Assembly: GCA_032718475.1 (NCBI GenBank)
Contig: JAUCBJ010006703.1
Coordinates: 46,875 to 110,874, forward strand
Reading direction: 5' to 3'
Length of the DNA stretch: 64,000 nt
From: Nemertoderma westbladi
Lineage: Eukaryota; Xenacoelomorpha; Nemertodermatida; Nemertodermatidae
The notes below the pieces were generated by a model. It saw only the letters and a program-made list of their open reading frames with translations. It had not been told where the DNA came from and searched no databases. Positions 14,561 to 29,300 of this stretch are shown one piece after another (positions within the stretch are counted from its first letter, which is position 1; every line of letters starts with the position of its first letter). The position numbers were made by a program, and so were the translations under genes.

Positions 14561-17500
14561 GGTATGGGGGGATCTGTGGACGATGTGGGAGACGAAGTGG
14601 GAGGTATGGTGGGATCTGTGGACGATGTGGGAGACGGAGTGGGAGGTATGGTGGGATCTGTGGACGATGTGGGAGACGGAGTGGGAGGTATGGGGGGATC
14701 TGTGGACGATGTGGGAGACGGAGTGGGAGGTATGGTGGGATCTGTGGACGATGTGGGAGACGGAGTGGGAGGTATGGTGGGATCTGTGGACGATGTGGGA
14801 GACGGAGTGGGAGGTATGGTGGGATCTGTGGACGATGTGGGAGACGGAGTGGGAGGTATGGTGGGATCTGTGGACGATGTGGGAGACGGAGTGGGAGGTA
14901 TGGTGGGATCTGTGGACGATGTGGGAGACGAAGTGGGAGGTATGGTGGGATCTGTGGACGATGTGGGAGACGGAGTGGGAGGTATGGTGGGATCTGTGGA
15001 CGATGTGGGAGACGAAGTGGGAGGTATGGTGGGATCTGTGGACGATGTGGGAGACGGAGTGGGAGGTATGGTGGGATCTGTGGACGATGTGGGAGACGAA
15101 GTGGGAGGTATGGTGGGATCTGTGGACGATGTGGGAGACGGAGTGGGAGGTATGGTGGGATCTGTGGACGATGTGGGAGACGGAGTGGGAGGTATGGTGG
15201 GATCTGTGGACGATGTGGGAGACGGAGTGGGAGGTATGGTGGGATCTGTGGACGATGTGGGAGACGGAGTGGGAGGTATGGTGGGATCTGTGGACGATGT
15301 GGGAGACGGAGTGGGAGGTATGGTGGGATCTGTGGACGATGTGGGAGACGGAGTGGGAGGTATGGTGGGATCTGTGGACGATGTGGGAGACGGAGTGGGA
15401 GGTATGGTGGGATCTGTGGACGATGTGGGAGACGGAGTGGGAGGTATGGTGGGATCTGTGGACGATGTGGGAGACGGAGTGGGAGGTATGGTGGGATCTG
15501 TGGACGATGTGGGAGACGGAGTGGGAGGTATGGTGGGATCTGTGGACGATGTGGGAGACGGAGTGGGAGGTATGGTGGGATCTGTGGACGATGTGGGAGA
15601 CGGAGTGGGAGGTATGGTGGGATCTGTGGACGATGTGGGAGACGGAGTGGGAGGTATGGTGGGATCTGTGGACGATGTGGGAGACGGAGTGGGAGGTATG
15701 GGGGGATCTGTGGACGATGTGGGAGACGGAGTGGGAGGTATGGTGGGATCTGTGGACGATGTGGGAGACGGAGTGGGAGGTATGGTGGGATCTGTGGACG
15801 ATGTGGGAGACGGAGTGGGAGGTATGGTGGGATCTGTGGACGATGTGGGAGACGGAGTGGGAGGTATGGTGGGATCTGTGGACGATGTGGGAGACGAAGT
15901 GGGAGGTATGGTGGGATCTGTGGACGATGTGGGAGACGGAGTGGGAGGTATGGTGGGATCTGTGGGAGACGGAGTGGGAGGTATGGGGGGATCTGTGGGA
16001 GACGGAGTGGGAGGTATGGTGGGATCTGTGGACGATGTGGGAGACGAAGTGGGAGGTATGGTGGGATCTGTGGACGATGTGGGAGACGGAGTGGGAGGTA
16101 TGGTGGGATCTGTGGACGATGTGGGAGACGAAGTGGGAGGTATGGTGGGATCTGTGGACGATGTGGGAGACGGAGTGGGAGGTATGGGGGGATCTGTGGA
16201 CGATGTGGGAGACGGAGTGGGAGGTATGGTGGGATCTGTGGACGATGTGGGAGACGGAGTGGGAGGTATGGTGGGATCTGTGGACGATGTGGGAGACGAA
16301 GTGGGAGGTATGGGGGGATCTGTGGACGATGTGGGAGACGGAGTGGGAGGTATGGTGGGATCTGTGGACGATGTGGGAGACGGAGTGGGAGGTATGGTGG
16401 GATCTGTGGACGATGTGGGAGACGGAGTGGGAGGTATGGTGGGATCTGTGGACGATGTGGGAGACGGAGTGGGAGGTATGGTGGGATCTGTGGACGATGT
16501 GGGAGACGAAGTGGGAGGTATGGGGGGATCTGTGGACGATGTGGGAGACGAAGTGGGAGGTATGGTGGGATCTGTGGACGATGTGGGAGACGGAGTGGGA
16601 GGTATGGTGGGATCTGTGGACGATGTGGGAGACGGAGTGGGAGGTATGGGGGGATCTGTGGACGATGTGGGAGACGAAGTGGGAGGTATGGTGGGATCTG
16701 TGGACGATGTGGGAGACGGAGTGGGAGGTATGGTGGGATCTGTGGACGATGTGGGAGACGGAGTGGGAGGTATGGTGGGATCTGTGGACGATGTGGGAGA
16801 CGGAGTGGGAGGTATGGTGGGATCTGTGGACGATGTGGGAGACGGAGTGGGAGGTATGGTGGGATCTGTGGACGATGTGGGAGACGGAGTGGGAGGTATG
16901 GTGGGATCTGTGGACGATGTGGGAGACGGAGTGGGAGGTATGGTGGGATCTGTGGACGATGTGGGAGACGAAGTGGGAGGTATGGTGGGATCTGTGGACG
17001 ATGTGGGAGACGGAGTGGGAGGTATGGTGGGATCTGTGGACGATGTGGGAGACGAAGTGGGAGGTATGGTGGGATCTGTGGACGATGTGGGAGACGGAGT
17101 GGGAGGTATGGTGGGATCTGTGGACGATGTGGGAGACGGAGTGGGAGGTATGGTGGGATCTGTGGACGATGTGGGAGACGGAGTGGGAGGTATGGGGGGA
17201 TCTGTGGACGATGTGGGAGACGAAGTGGGAGGTATGGTGGGATCTGTGGACGATGTGGGAGACGGAGTGGGAGGTATGGTGGGATCTGTGGACGATGTGG
17301 GAGACGTAGTGGGAGGTATGGTGGGATCTGTGGACGATGTGGGAGACGAAGTGGGAGGTATGGTGGGATCTGTGGACGATGTGGGAGACGGAGTGGGAGG
17401 TATGGTGGGATCTGTGGACGATGTGGGAGACGGAGTGGGAGGTATGGTGGGATCTGTGGACGATGTGGGAGACGGAGTGGGAGGTATGGTGGGATCTGTG

Positions 17501-17899
17501 GACGATGTGGGAGACGGAGTGGGAGGTATGGTGGGATCTGTGGACGATGTGGGAGACGGAGTGGGAGGTATGGGGGATCTGTGGACGATGTGGGAGACGG
17601 AGTGGGAGGTATGGTGGGATCTGTGGACGATGTGGGAGACGGAGTGGGAGGTATGGTGGGATCTGTGGACGATGTGGGAGACGAAGTGGGAGGTATGGTG
17701 GGATCTGTGGACGATGTGGGAGACGGAGTGGGAGGTATGGTGGGATCTGTGGGAGACGGAGTGGGAGGTATGGGGGGTCTGTGGGAGACGGAGTGGGAGG
17801 TATGGTGGGATCTGTGGACGATGTGGGAGACGAAGTGGGAGGTATGGTGGGATCTGTGGACGATGTGGGAGACGGAGTGGGAGGTATGGTGGGATCTGT

Positions 17900-20800
17900 G
17901 GACGATGTGGGAGACGAGTGGGAGGTATGGTGGGATCTGTGGACGATGTGGGAGACGGAGTGGGAGGTATGGTGGGATCTGTGGACGATGTGGGAGACGG
18001 AGTGGGAGGTATGGTGGGATCTGTGGACGATGTGGGAGACGGAGTGGGAGGTATGGTGGGATCTGTGGACGATGTGGGAGACGGAGTGGGAGGTATGGTG
18101 GGATCTGTGGACGATGTGGGAGACGGAGTGGGAGGTATGGTGGGATCTGTGGACGATGTGGGAGACGGAGTGGGAGGTATGGTGGGATCTGTGGACGATG
18201 TGGGAGACGGAGTGGGAGGTATGGTGGGATCTGTGGACGATGTGGGAGACGGAGTGGGAGGTATGGTGGGATCTGTGGACGATGTGGGAGACGGAGTGGG
18301 AGGTATGGTGGGATCTGTGGACGATGTGGGAGACGGAGTGGGAGGTATGGTGGGATCTGTGGACGATGTGGGAGACGGAGTGGGAGGTATGGTGGGATCT
18401 GTGGACGATGTGGGAGACGGAGTGGGAGGTATGGTGGGATCTGTGGACGATGTGGGAGACGGAGTGGGAGGTATGGTGGGATCTGTGGACGATGTGGGAG
18501 ACGGAGTGGGAGGTATGGTGGGATCTGTGGACGATGTGGGAGACGGAGTGGGAGGTATGGTGGGATCTGTGGACGATGTGGGAGACGGAGTGGGAGGTAT
18601 GGTGGGATCTGTGGACGATGTGGGAGACGGAGTGGGAGGTATGGTGGGATCTGTGGACGATGTGGGAGACGGAGTGGGAGGTATGGTGGGATCTGTGGAC
18701 GATGTGGGAGACGGAGTGGGAGGTATGGTGGGATCTGTGGACGATGTGGGAGACGGAGTGGGAGGTATGGTGGGATCTGTGGACGATGTGGGAGACGAAG
18801 TGGGAGGTATGGTGGGATCTGTGGACGATGTGGGAGACGGAGTGGGAGGTATGGTGGGATCTGTGGGAGACGGAGTGGGAGGTATGGGGGGATCTGTGGG
18901 AGACGGAGTGGGAGGTATGGTGGGATCTGTGGACGATGTGGGAGACGAAGTGGGAGGTATGGTGGGATCTGTGGACGATGTGGGAGACGGAGTGGGAGGT
19001 ATGGTGGGATCTGTGGACGATGTGGGAGACGGAGTGGGAGGTATGGTGGGATCTGTGGACGATGTGGGAGACGGAGTGGGAGGTATGGTGGGATCTGTGG
19101 ACGATGTGGGAGACGGAGTGGGAGGTATGGTGGGATCTGTGGACGATGTGGGAGACGGAGTGGGAGGTATGGTGGGATCTGTGGACGATGTGGGAGACGA
19201 AGTGGGAGGTATGGTGGGATCTGTGGACGATGTGGGAGACGGAGTGGGAGGTATGGTGGGATCTGTGGACGATGTGGGAGACGAAGTGGGAGGTATGGTG
19301 GGATCTGTGGACGATGTGGGAGACGGAGTGGGAGGTATGGTGGGATCTGTGGACGATGTGGGAGACGGAGTGGGAGGTATGGTGGGATCTGTGGACGATG
19401 TGGGAGACGAAGTGGGAGGTATGGTGGGATCTGTGGACGATGTGGGAGACGAAGTGGGAGGTATGGTGGGATCTGTGGACGATGTGGGAGACGGAGTGGG
19501 AGGTATGGTGGGATCTGTGGACGATGTGGGAGACGGAGTGGGAGGTATGGTGGGATCTGTGGACGATGTGGGAGACGGAGTGGGAGGTATGGTGGGATCT
19601 GTGGACGATGTGGGAGACGGAGTGGGAGGTATGGTGGGATCTGTGGACGATGTGGGAGACGGAGTGGGAGGTATGGTGGGATCTGTGGACGATGTGGGAG
19701 ACGGAGTGGGAGGTATGGTGGGATCTGTGGACGATGTGGGAGACGGAGTGGGAGGTATGGTGGGATCTGTGGACGATGTGGGAGACGAAGTGGGAGGTAT
19801 GGTGGGATCTGTGGACGATGTGGGAGACGGAGTGGGAGGTATGGTGGGATCTGTGGACGATGTGGGAGACGGAGTGGGAGGTATGGTGGGATCTGTGGAC
19901 GATGTGGGAGACGGAGTGGGAGGTATGGTGGGATCTGTGGACGATGTGGGAGACGAAGTGGGAGGTATGGTGGGATCTGTGGACGATGTGGGAGACGGAG
20001 TGGGAGGTATGGTGGGATCTGTGGACGATGTGGGAGACGGAGTGGGAGGTATGGTGGGATCTGTGGACGATGTGGGAGACGGAGTGGGAGGTATGGTGGG
20101 ATCTGTGGACGATGTGGGAGACGGAGTGGGAGGTATGGTGGGATCTGTGGACGATGTGGGAGACGGAGTGGGAGGTATGGTGGGATCTGTGGACGATGTG
20201 GGAGACGGAGTGGGAGGTATGGTGGGATCTGTGGACGATGTGGGAGACGAAGTGGGAGGTATGGTGGGATCTGTGGACGATGTGGGAGACGGAGTGGGAG
20301 GTATGGTGGGATCTGTGGACGATGTGGGAGACGGAGTGGGAGGTATGGTGGGATCTGTGGACGATGTGGGAGACGGAGTGGGAGGTATGGTGGGATCTGT
20401 GGACGATGTGGGAGACGGAGTGGGAGGTATGGTGGGATCTGTGGACGATGTGGGAGACGGAGTGGGAGGTATGGTGGGATCTGTGGACGATGTGGGAGAC
20501 GGAGTGGGAGGTATGGTGGGATCTGTGGACGATGTGGGAGACGGAGTGGGAGGTATGGTGGGATCTGTGGACGATGTGGGAGACGGAGTGGGAGGTATGG
20601 TGGGATCTGTGGACGATGTGGGAGACGGAGTGGGAGGTATGGTGGGATCTGTGGACGATGTGGGAGACGGAGTGGGAGGTATGGGGGGATCTGTGGACGA
20701 TGTGGGAGACGGAGTGGGAGGTATGGTGGGATCTGTGGACGATGTGGGAGACGAAGTGGGAGGTATGGTGGGATCTGTGGACGATGTGGGAGACGGAGTG

Positions 20801-23380
20801 GGAGGTATGGTGGGATCTGTGGACGATGTGGGAGACGGAGTGGGAGGTATGGTGGGATCTGTGGACGATGTGGGAGACGGAGTGGGAGGTATGGTGGGAT
20901 CTGTGGACGATGTGGGAGACGGAGTGGGAGGTATGGTGGGATCTGTGGACGATGTGGGAGACGGAGTGGGAGGTATGGTGGGATCTGTGGACGATGTGGG
21001 AGACGGAGTGGGAGGTATGGTGGGATCTGTGGACGATGTGGGAGACGGAGTGGGAGGTATGGTGGGATCTGTGGACGATGTGGGAGACGGAGTGGGAGGT
21101 ATGGTGGGATCTGTGGACGATGTGGGAGACGGAGTGGGAGGTATGGTGGGATCTGTGGACGATGTGGGAGACGGAGTGGGAGGTATGGTGGGATCTGTGG
21201 ACGATGTGGGAGACGGAGTGGGAGGTATGGTGGGATCTGTGGACGATGTGGGAGACGGAGTGGGAGGTATGGTGGGATCTGTGGACGATGTGGGAGACGG
21301 AGTGGGAGGTATGGTGGGATCTGTGGACGATGTGGGAGACGGAGTGGGAGGTATGGTGGGATCTGTGGACGATGTGGGAGACGGAGTGGGAGGTATGGTG
21401 GGATCTGTGGACGATGTGGGAGACGGAGTGGGAGGTATGGTGGGATCTGTGGACGATGTGGGAGACGGAGTGGGAGGTATGGTGGGATCTGTGGACGATG
21501 TGGGAGACGGAGTGGGAGGTATGGTGGGATCTGTGGACGATGTGGGAGACGAAGTGGGAGGTATGGTGGGATCTGTGGACGATGTGGGAGACGGAGTGGG
21601 AGGTATGGTGGGATCTGTGGACGATGTGGGAGACGGAGTGGGAGGTATGGTGGGATCTGTGGACGATGTGGGAGACGGAGTGGGAGGTATGGTGGGATCT
21701 GTGGACGATGTGGGAGACGGAGTGGGAGGTATGGTGGGATCTGTGGACGATGTGGGAGACGGAGTGGGAGGTATGGTGGGATCTGTGGACGATGTGGGAG
21801 ACGGAGTGGGAGGTATGGTGGGATCTGTGGACGATGTGGGAGACGGAGTGGGAGGTATGGTGGGATCTGTGGACGATGTGGGAGACGGAGTGGGAGGTAT
21901 GGTGGGATCTGTGGACGATGTGGGAGACGGAGTGGGAGGTATGGTGGGATCTGTGGACGATGTGGGAGACGGAGTGGGAGGTATGGTGGGATCTGTGGAC
22001 GATGTGGGAGACGGAGTGGGAGGTATGGTGGGATCTGTGGACGATGTGGGAGACGGAGTGGGAGGTATGGTGGGATCTGTGGACGATGTGGGAGACGGAG
22101 TGGGAGGTATGGTGGGATCTGTGGACGATGTGGGAGACGGAGTGGGAGGTATGGTGGGATCTGTGGACGATGTGGGAGACGGAGTGGGAGGTATGGTGGG
22201 ATCTGTGGACGATGTGGGAGACGGAGTGGGAGGTATGGTGGGATCTGTGGACGATGTGGGAGACGGAGTGGGAGGTATGGTGGGATCTGTGGACGATGTG
22301 GGAGACGGAGTGGGAGGTATGGTGGGATCTGTGGACGATGTGGGAGACGGAGTGGGAGGTATGGTGGGATCTGTGGACGATGTGGGAGACGGAGTGGGAG
22401 GTATGGTGGGATCTGTGGACGATGTGGGAGACGGAGTGGGAGGTATGGTGGGATCTGTGGACGATGTGGGAGACGGAGTGGGAGGTATGGTGGGATCTGT
22501 GGACGATGTGGGAGACGGAGTGGGAGGTATGGTGGGATCTGTGGACGATGTGGGAGACGGAGTGGGAGGTATGGTGGGATCTGTGGACGATGTGGGAGAC
22601 GGAGTGGGAGGTATGGTGGGATCTGTGGACGATGTGGGAGACGGAGTGGGAGGTATGGTGGGATCTGTGGACGATGTGGGAGACGGAGTGGGAGGTATGG
22701 TGGGATCTGTGGACGATGTGGGAGACGGAGTGGGAGGTATGGTGGGATCTGTGGACGATGTGGGAGACGGAGTGGGAGGTATGGTGGGATCTGTGGACGA
22801 TGTGGGAGACGGAGTGGGAGGTATGGTGGGATCTGTGGACGATGTGGGAGACGGAGTGGGAGGTATGGTGGGATCTGTGGACGATGTGGGAGACGGAGTG
22901 GGAGGTATGGTGGGATCTGTGGACGATGTGGGAGACGGAGTGGGAGGTATGGTGGGATCTGTGGACGATGTGGGAGACGGAGTGGGAGGTATGGTGGGAT
23001 CTGTGGACGATGTGGGAGACGGAGTGGGAGGTATGGTGGGATCTGTGGACGATGTGGGAGACGAAGTGGGAGGTATGGTGGGATCTGTGGACGATGTGGG
23101 AGACGGAGTGGGAGGTATGGTGGGATCTGTGGACGATGTGGGAGACGGAGTGGGAGGTATGGTGGGATCTGTGGACGATGTGGGAGACGGAGTGGGAGGT
23201 ATGGGGGGATCTGTGGACGATGTGGGAGACGGAGTGGGAGGTATGGTGGGATCTGTGGACGATGTGGGAGACGGAGTGGGAGGTATGGTGGGATCTGTGG
23301 ACGATGTGGGAGACGAAGTGGGAGGTATGGTGGGATCTGTGGACGATGTGGGAGACGGAGTGGGAGGTATGGTGGGATCT
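17900..23380 (+). repeat. Most homogenised core of array A
   Basis: Most units here are identical to the consensus. Between the GACGAAGTGGG variants at about 21,551 and 23,063 there are 1,512 bp, exactly 36 unit lengths, with no variant of that site between them. The homogeneity suggests recent amplification or gene conversion relative to the variant-rich flanks at 1-10 kb. Boundaries are approximate. Confidence 0.7.
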
Positions 23381-26300
23381 GTGGGAGACGGAGTGGGAGG
23401 TATGGGGGATCTGTGGGAGACGGAGTGGGAGGTATGGTGGGATCTGTGGACGATGTGGGAGACGAAGTGGGAGGTATGGTGGGATCTGTGGACGATGTGG
23501 GAGACGGAGTGGGAGGTATGGTGGGATCTGTGGACGATGTGGGAGACGGAGTGGGAGGTATGGTGGGATCTGTGGACGATGTGGGAGACGAAGTGGGAGG
23601 TATGGTGGGATCTGTGGACGATGTGGGAGACGGAGTGGGAGGTATGGTGGGATCTGTGGACGATGTGGGAGACGGAGTGGGAGTTATGGTGGGATCTGTG
23701 GACGATGTGGGAGACGGAGTGGGAGGTATGGGGGGATCTGTGGGAGACGGAGTGGGAGGTATGGGGGGATCTGTGGGAGACGGAGTGGGAGGTATGGGGG
23801 GATCTGTGGGAGACGGAGTGGGAGGTATGGGGGGATCTGTGGACGATGTGGGAGACGGAGTGGGAGGTATGGGGGGATCTGTGGACGATGTGGGAGACGA
23901 AGTGGGAGGTATGGGGGGATCTGTGGACGATGTGGGAGACGGAGTGGGAGGTATGGTGGGATCTGTGGACGATGTGGGAGACGGAGTGGGAGTTATGGTG
24001 GGATCTGTGGACGATGTGGGAGACGGAGTGGGAGGTATGGTGGGATCTGTGGACGATGTGGGAGACGGAGTGGGAGGTATGGTGGGATCTGTGGACGATG
24101 TGGGAGACGGAGTGGGAGGTATGGTGGGATCTGTGGACGATGTGGGAGACGAAGTGGGAGGTATGGTGGGATCTGTGGACGATGTGGGAGACGGAGTGGG
24201 AGGTATGGTGGGATCTGTGGACGATGTGGGAGACGAAGTGGGAGGTATGGTGGGATCTGTGGACGATGTGGGAGACGGAGTGGGAGGTATGGTGGGATCT
24301 GTGGACGATGTGGGAGACGGAGTGGGAGGTATGGTGGGATCTGTGGACGATGTGGGAGACGGAGTGGGAGTTATGGTGGGATCTGTGGACGATGTGGGAG
24401 ACGGAGTGGGAGGTATGGTGGGATCTGTGGACGATGTGGGAGACGGAGTGGGAGGTATGGGGGGATCTGTGGGAGACGGAGTGGGAGGTATGGTGGGATC
24501 TGTGGACGATGTGGGAGACGAAGTGGGAGGTATGGTGGGATCTGTGGACGATGTGGGAGACGGAGTGGGAGGTATGGTGGGATCTGTGGACGATGTGGGA
24601 GACGTAGTGGGAGGTATGGTGGGATCTGTGGACGATGTGGGAGACGAAGTGGGAGGTATGGTGGGATCTGTGGACGATGTGGGAGACGGAGTGGGAGGTA
24701 TGGCGGGATCTGTGGACGATGTGGGAGACGGAGTGGGAGTTATGGTGGGATCTGTGGACGATGTGGGAGACGGAGTGGGAGGTATGGGGGGATCTGTGGG
24801 AGACGGAGTGGGAGGTATGGGGGGATCTGTGGGAGACGGAGTGGGAGGTATGGGGGGATCTGTGGGAGACGGAGTGGGAGGTATGGGGGGATCTGTGGAC
24901 GATGTGGGAGACGAAGTGGGAGGTATGGGGGGATCTGTGGACGATGTGGGAGACGAAGTGGGAGGTATGGGGGGATCTGTGGACGATGTGGGAGACGGAG
25001 TGGGAGGTATGGTGGGATCTGTGGACGATGTGGGAGACGGAGTGGGAGTTATGGTGGGATCTGTGGACGATGTGGGAGACGGAGTGGGAGGTATGGTGGG
25101 ATCTGTGGACGATGTGGGAGACGGAGTGGGAGGTATGGTGGGATCTGTGGACGATGTGGGAGACGGAGTGGGAGGTATGGTGGGATCTGTGGACGATGTG
25201 GGAGACGGAGTGGGAGGTATGGTGGGATCTGTGGACGATGTGGGAGACGGAGTGGGAGGTATGGTGGGATCTGTGGACGATGTGGGAGACGGAGTGGGAG
25301 GTATGGTGGGATCTGTGGACGATGTGGGAGACGGAGTGGGAGGTATGGTGGGATCTGTGGACGATGTGGGAGACGGAGTGGGAGGTATGGTGGGATCTGT
25401 GGACGATGTGGGAGACGAAGTGGGAGGTATGGTGGGATCTGTGGACGATGTGGGAGACGGAGTGGGAGGTATGGTGGGATCTGTGGACGATGTGGGAGAC
25501 GGAGTGGGAGGTATGGTGGGATCTGTGGACGATGTGGGAGACGGAGTGGGAGGTATGGTGGGATCTGTGGACGATGTGGGAGACGGAGTGGGAGGTATGG
25601 TGGGATCTGTGGACGATGTGGGAGACGGAGTGGGAGGTATGGTGGGATCTGTGGACGATGTGGGAGACGGAGTGGGAGGTATGGTGGGATCTGTGGACGA
25701 TGTGGGAGACGGAGTGGGAGGTATGGTGGGATCTGTGGACGATGTGGGAGACGGAGTGGGAGGTATGGTGGGATCTGTGGACGATGTGGGAGACGGAGTG
25801 GGAGGTATGGTGGGATCTGTGGACGATGTGGGAGACGGAGTGGGAGGTATGGTGGGATCTGTGGACGATGTGGGAGACGAAGTGGGAGGTATGGTGGGAT
25901 CTGTGGACGATGTGGGAGACGGAGTGGGAGGTATGGTGGGATCTGTGGGAGACGGAGTGGGAGGTATGGGGGGATCTGTGGGAGACGGAGTGGGAGGTAT
26001 GGTGGGATCTGTGGACGATGTGGGAGACGAAGTGGGAGGTATGGTGGGATCTGTGGACGATGTGGGAGACGGAGTGGGAGGTATGGTGGGATCTGTGGAC
26101 GATGTGGGAGACGGAGTGGGAGGTATGGTGGGATCTGTGGACGATGTGGGAGACGAAGTGGGAGGTATGGTGGGATCTGTGGACGATGTGGGAGACGGAG
26201 TGGGAGGTATGGTGGGATCTGTGGACGATGTGGGAGACGGAGTGGGAGGTATGGTGGGATCTGTGGACGATGTGGGAGACGGAGTGGGAGGTATGGGGGG

Positions 26301-29300
26301 ATCTGTGGGAGACGGAGTGGGAGGTATGGGGGATCTGTGGGAGGACGGAGTGGGAGGTATGGTGGGATCGATGTGGGAGACGGAGTGGGAGGTATGGTGG
26401 GATCTGTGGACGATGTGGGAGACGAAGTGGGAGGTATGGTGGGATCTGTGGACGATGTGGGAGACGGAGTGGGAGGTATGGTGGGATCTGTGGACGATGT
26501 GGGAGACGGAGTGGGAGGTATGGTGGGATCTGTGGACGATGTGGGAGACGGAGTGGGAGGTATGGTGGGATCTGTGGACGATGTGGGAGACGGAGTGGGA
26601 GGTATGGTGGGATCTGTGGACGATGTGGGAGACGGAGTGGGAGGTATGGTGGGATCTGTGGACGATGTGGGAGACGAAGTGGGAGGTATGGTGGGATCTG
26701 TGGACGATGTGGGAGACGGAGTGGGAGGTATGGTGGGATCTGTGGACGATGTGGGAGACGGAGTGGGAGGTATGGTGGGATCTGTGGACGATGTGGGAGA
26801 CGGAGTGGGAGGTATGGTGGGATCTGTGGACGATGTGGGAGACGGAGTGGGAGGTATGGTGGGATCTGTGGACGATGTGGGAGACGGAGTGGGAGGTATG
26901 GTGGGATCTGTGGACGATGTGGGAGACGGAGTGGGAGGTATGGTGGGATCTGTGGACGATGTGGGAGACGGAGTGGGAGGTATGGTGGGATCTGTGGACG
27001 ATGTGGGAGACGGAGTGGGAGGTATGGTGGGATCTGTGGACGATGTGGGAGACGGAGTGGGAGGTATGGTGGGATCTGTGGACGATGTGGGAGACGGAGT
27101 GGGAGGTATGGTGGGATCTGTGGACGATGTGGGAGACGGAGTGGGAGGTATGGTGGGATCTGTGGACGATGTGGGAGACGAAGTGGGAGGTATGGTGGGA
27201 TCTGTGGACGATGTGGGAGACGGAGTGGGAGGTATGGTGGGATCTGTGGACGATGTGGGAGACGGAGTGGGAGGTATGGTGGGATCTGTGGACGATGTGG
27301 GAGACGGAGTGGGAGGTATGGGGGGATCTGTGGACGATGTGGGAGACGAAGTGGGAGGTATGGTGGGATCTGTGGACGATGTGGGAGACGGAGTGGGAGG
27401 TATGGTGGGATCTGTGGACGATGTGGGAGACGGAGTGGGAGGTATGGTGGGATCTGTGGACGATGTGGGAGACGGAGTGGGAGGTATGGTGGGATCTGTG
27501 GACGATGTGGGAGACGGAGTGGGAGGTATGGTGGGATCTGTGGACGATGTGGGAGACGGAGTGGGAGGTATGGTGGGATCTGTGGACGATGTGGGAGACG
27601 AAGTGGGAGGTATGGTGGGATCTGTGGACGATGTGGGAGACGGAGTGGGAGGTATGGTGGGATCTGTGGACGATGTGGGAGACGGAGTGGGAGGTATGGT
27701 GGGATCTGTGGACGATGTGGGAGACGGAGTGGGAGGTATGGTGGGATCTGTGGACGATGTGGGAGACGGAGTGGGAGGTATGGTGGGATCTGTGGACGAT
27801 GTGGGAGACGGAGTGGGAGGTATGGTGGGATCTGTGGACGATGTGGGAGACGGAGTGGGAGGTATGGTGGGATCTGTGGACGATGTGGGAGACGGAGTGG
27901 GAGGTATGGTGGGATCTGTGGACGATGTGGGAGACGGAGTGGGAGGTATGGTGGGATCTGTGGACGATGTGGGAGACGGAGTGGGAGGTATGGTGGGATC
28001 TGTGGACGATGTGGGAGACGGAGTGGGAGGTATGGGGGGATCTGTGGACGATGTGGGAGACGGAGTGGGAGGTATGGTGGGATCTGTGGACGATGTGGGA
28101 GACGAAGTGGGAGGTATGGTGGGATCTGTGGACGATGTGGGAGACGGAGTGGGAGTTATGGTGGGATCTGTGGACGATGTGGGAGACGGAGTGGGAGGTA
28201 TGGTGGGATCTGTGGACGATGTGGGAGACGGAGTGGGAGGTATGGTGGGATCTGTGGACGATGTGGGAGACGGAGTGGGAGGTATGGTGGGATCTGTGGA
28301 CGATGTGGGAGACGGAGTGGGAGGTATGGTGGGATCTGTGGACGATGTGGGAGACGGAGTGGGAGGTATGGTGGGATCTGTGGACGATGTGGGAGACGGA
28401 GTGGGAGGTATGGTGGGATCTGTGGACGATGTGGGAGACGGAGTGGGAGGTATGGTGGGATCTGTGGACGATGTGGGAGACGGAGTGGGAGGTATGGTGG
28501 GATCTGTGGACGATGTGGGAGACGGAGTGGGAGGTATGGGGGGATCTGTGGACGATGTGGGAGACGGAGTGGGAGGTATGGTGGGATCTGTGGACGATGT
28601 GGGAGACGAAGTGGGAGGTATGGTGGGATCTGTGGACGATGTGGGAGACGGAGTGGGAGGTATGGTGGGATCTGTGGACGATGTGGGAGACGAAGTGGGA
28701 GGTATGGTGGGATCTGTGGACGATGTGGGAGACGAAGTGGGAGGTATGGTGGGATCTGTGGACGATGTGGGAGACGGAGTGGGAGTTATGGTGGGATCTG
28801 TGGACGATGTGGGAGACGGAGTGGGAGGTATGGTGGGATCTGTGGACGATGTGGGAGACGGAGTGGGAGGTATGGTGGGATCTGTGGACGATGTGGGAGA
28901 CGGAGTGGGAGGTATGGTGGGATCTGTGGACGATGTGGGAGACGGAGTGGGAGGTATGGTGGGATCTGTGGACGATGTGGGAGACGAAGTGGGAGGTATG
29001 GTGGGATCTGTGGACGATGTGGGAGACGGAGTGGGAGGTATGGTGGGATCTGTGGACGATGTGGGAGACGGAGTGGGAGGTATGGTGGGATCTGTGGACG
29101 ATGTGGGAGACGGAGTGGGAGGTATGGTGGGATCTGTGGACGATGTGGGAGACGGAGTGGGAGGTATGGTGGGATCTGTGGACGATGTGGGAGACGAAGT
29201 GGGAGGTATGGTGGGATCTGTGGACGATGTGGGAGACGGAGTGGGAGGTATGGTGGGATCTGTGGACGATGTGGGAGACGGAGTGGGAGGTATGGTGGGA

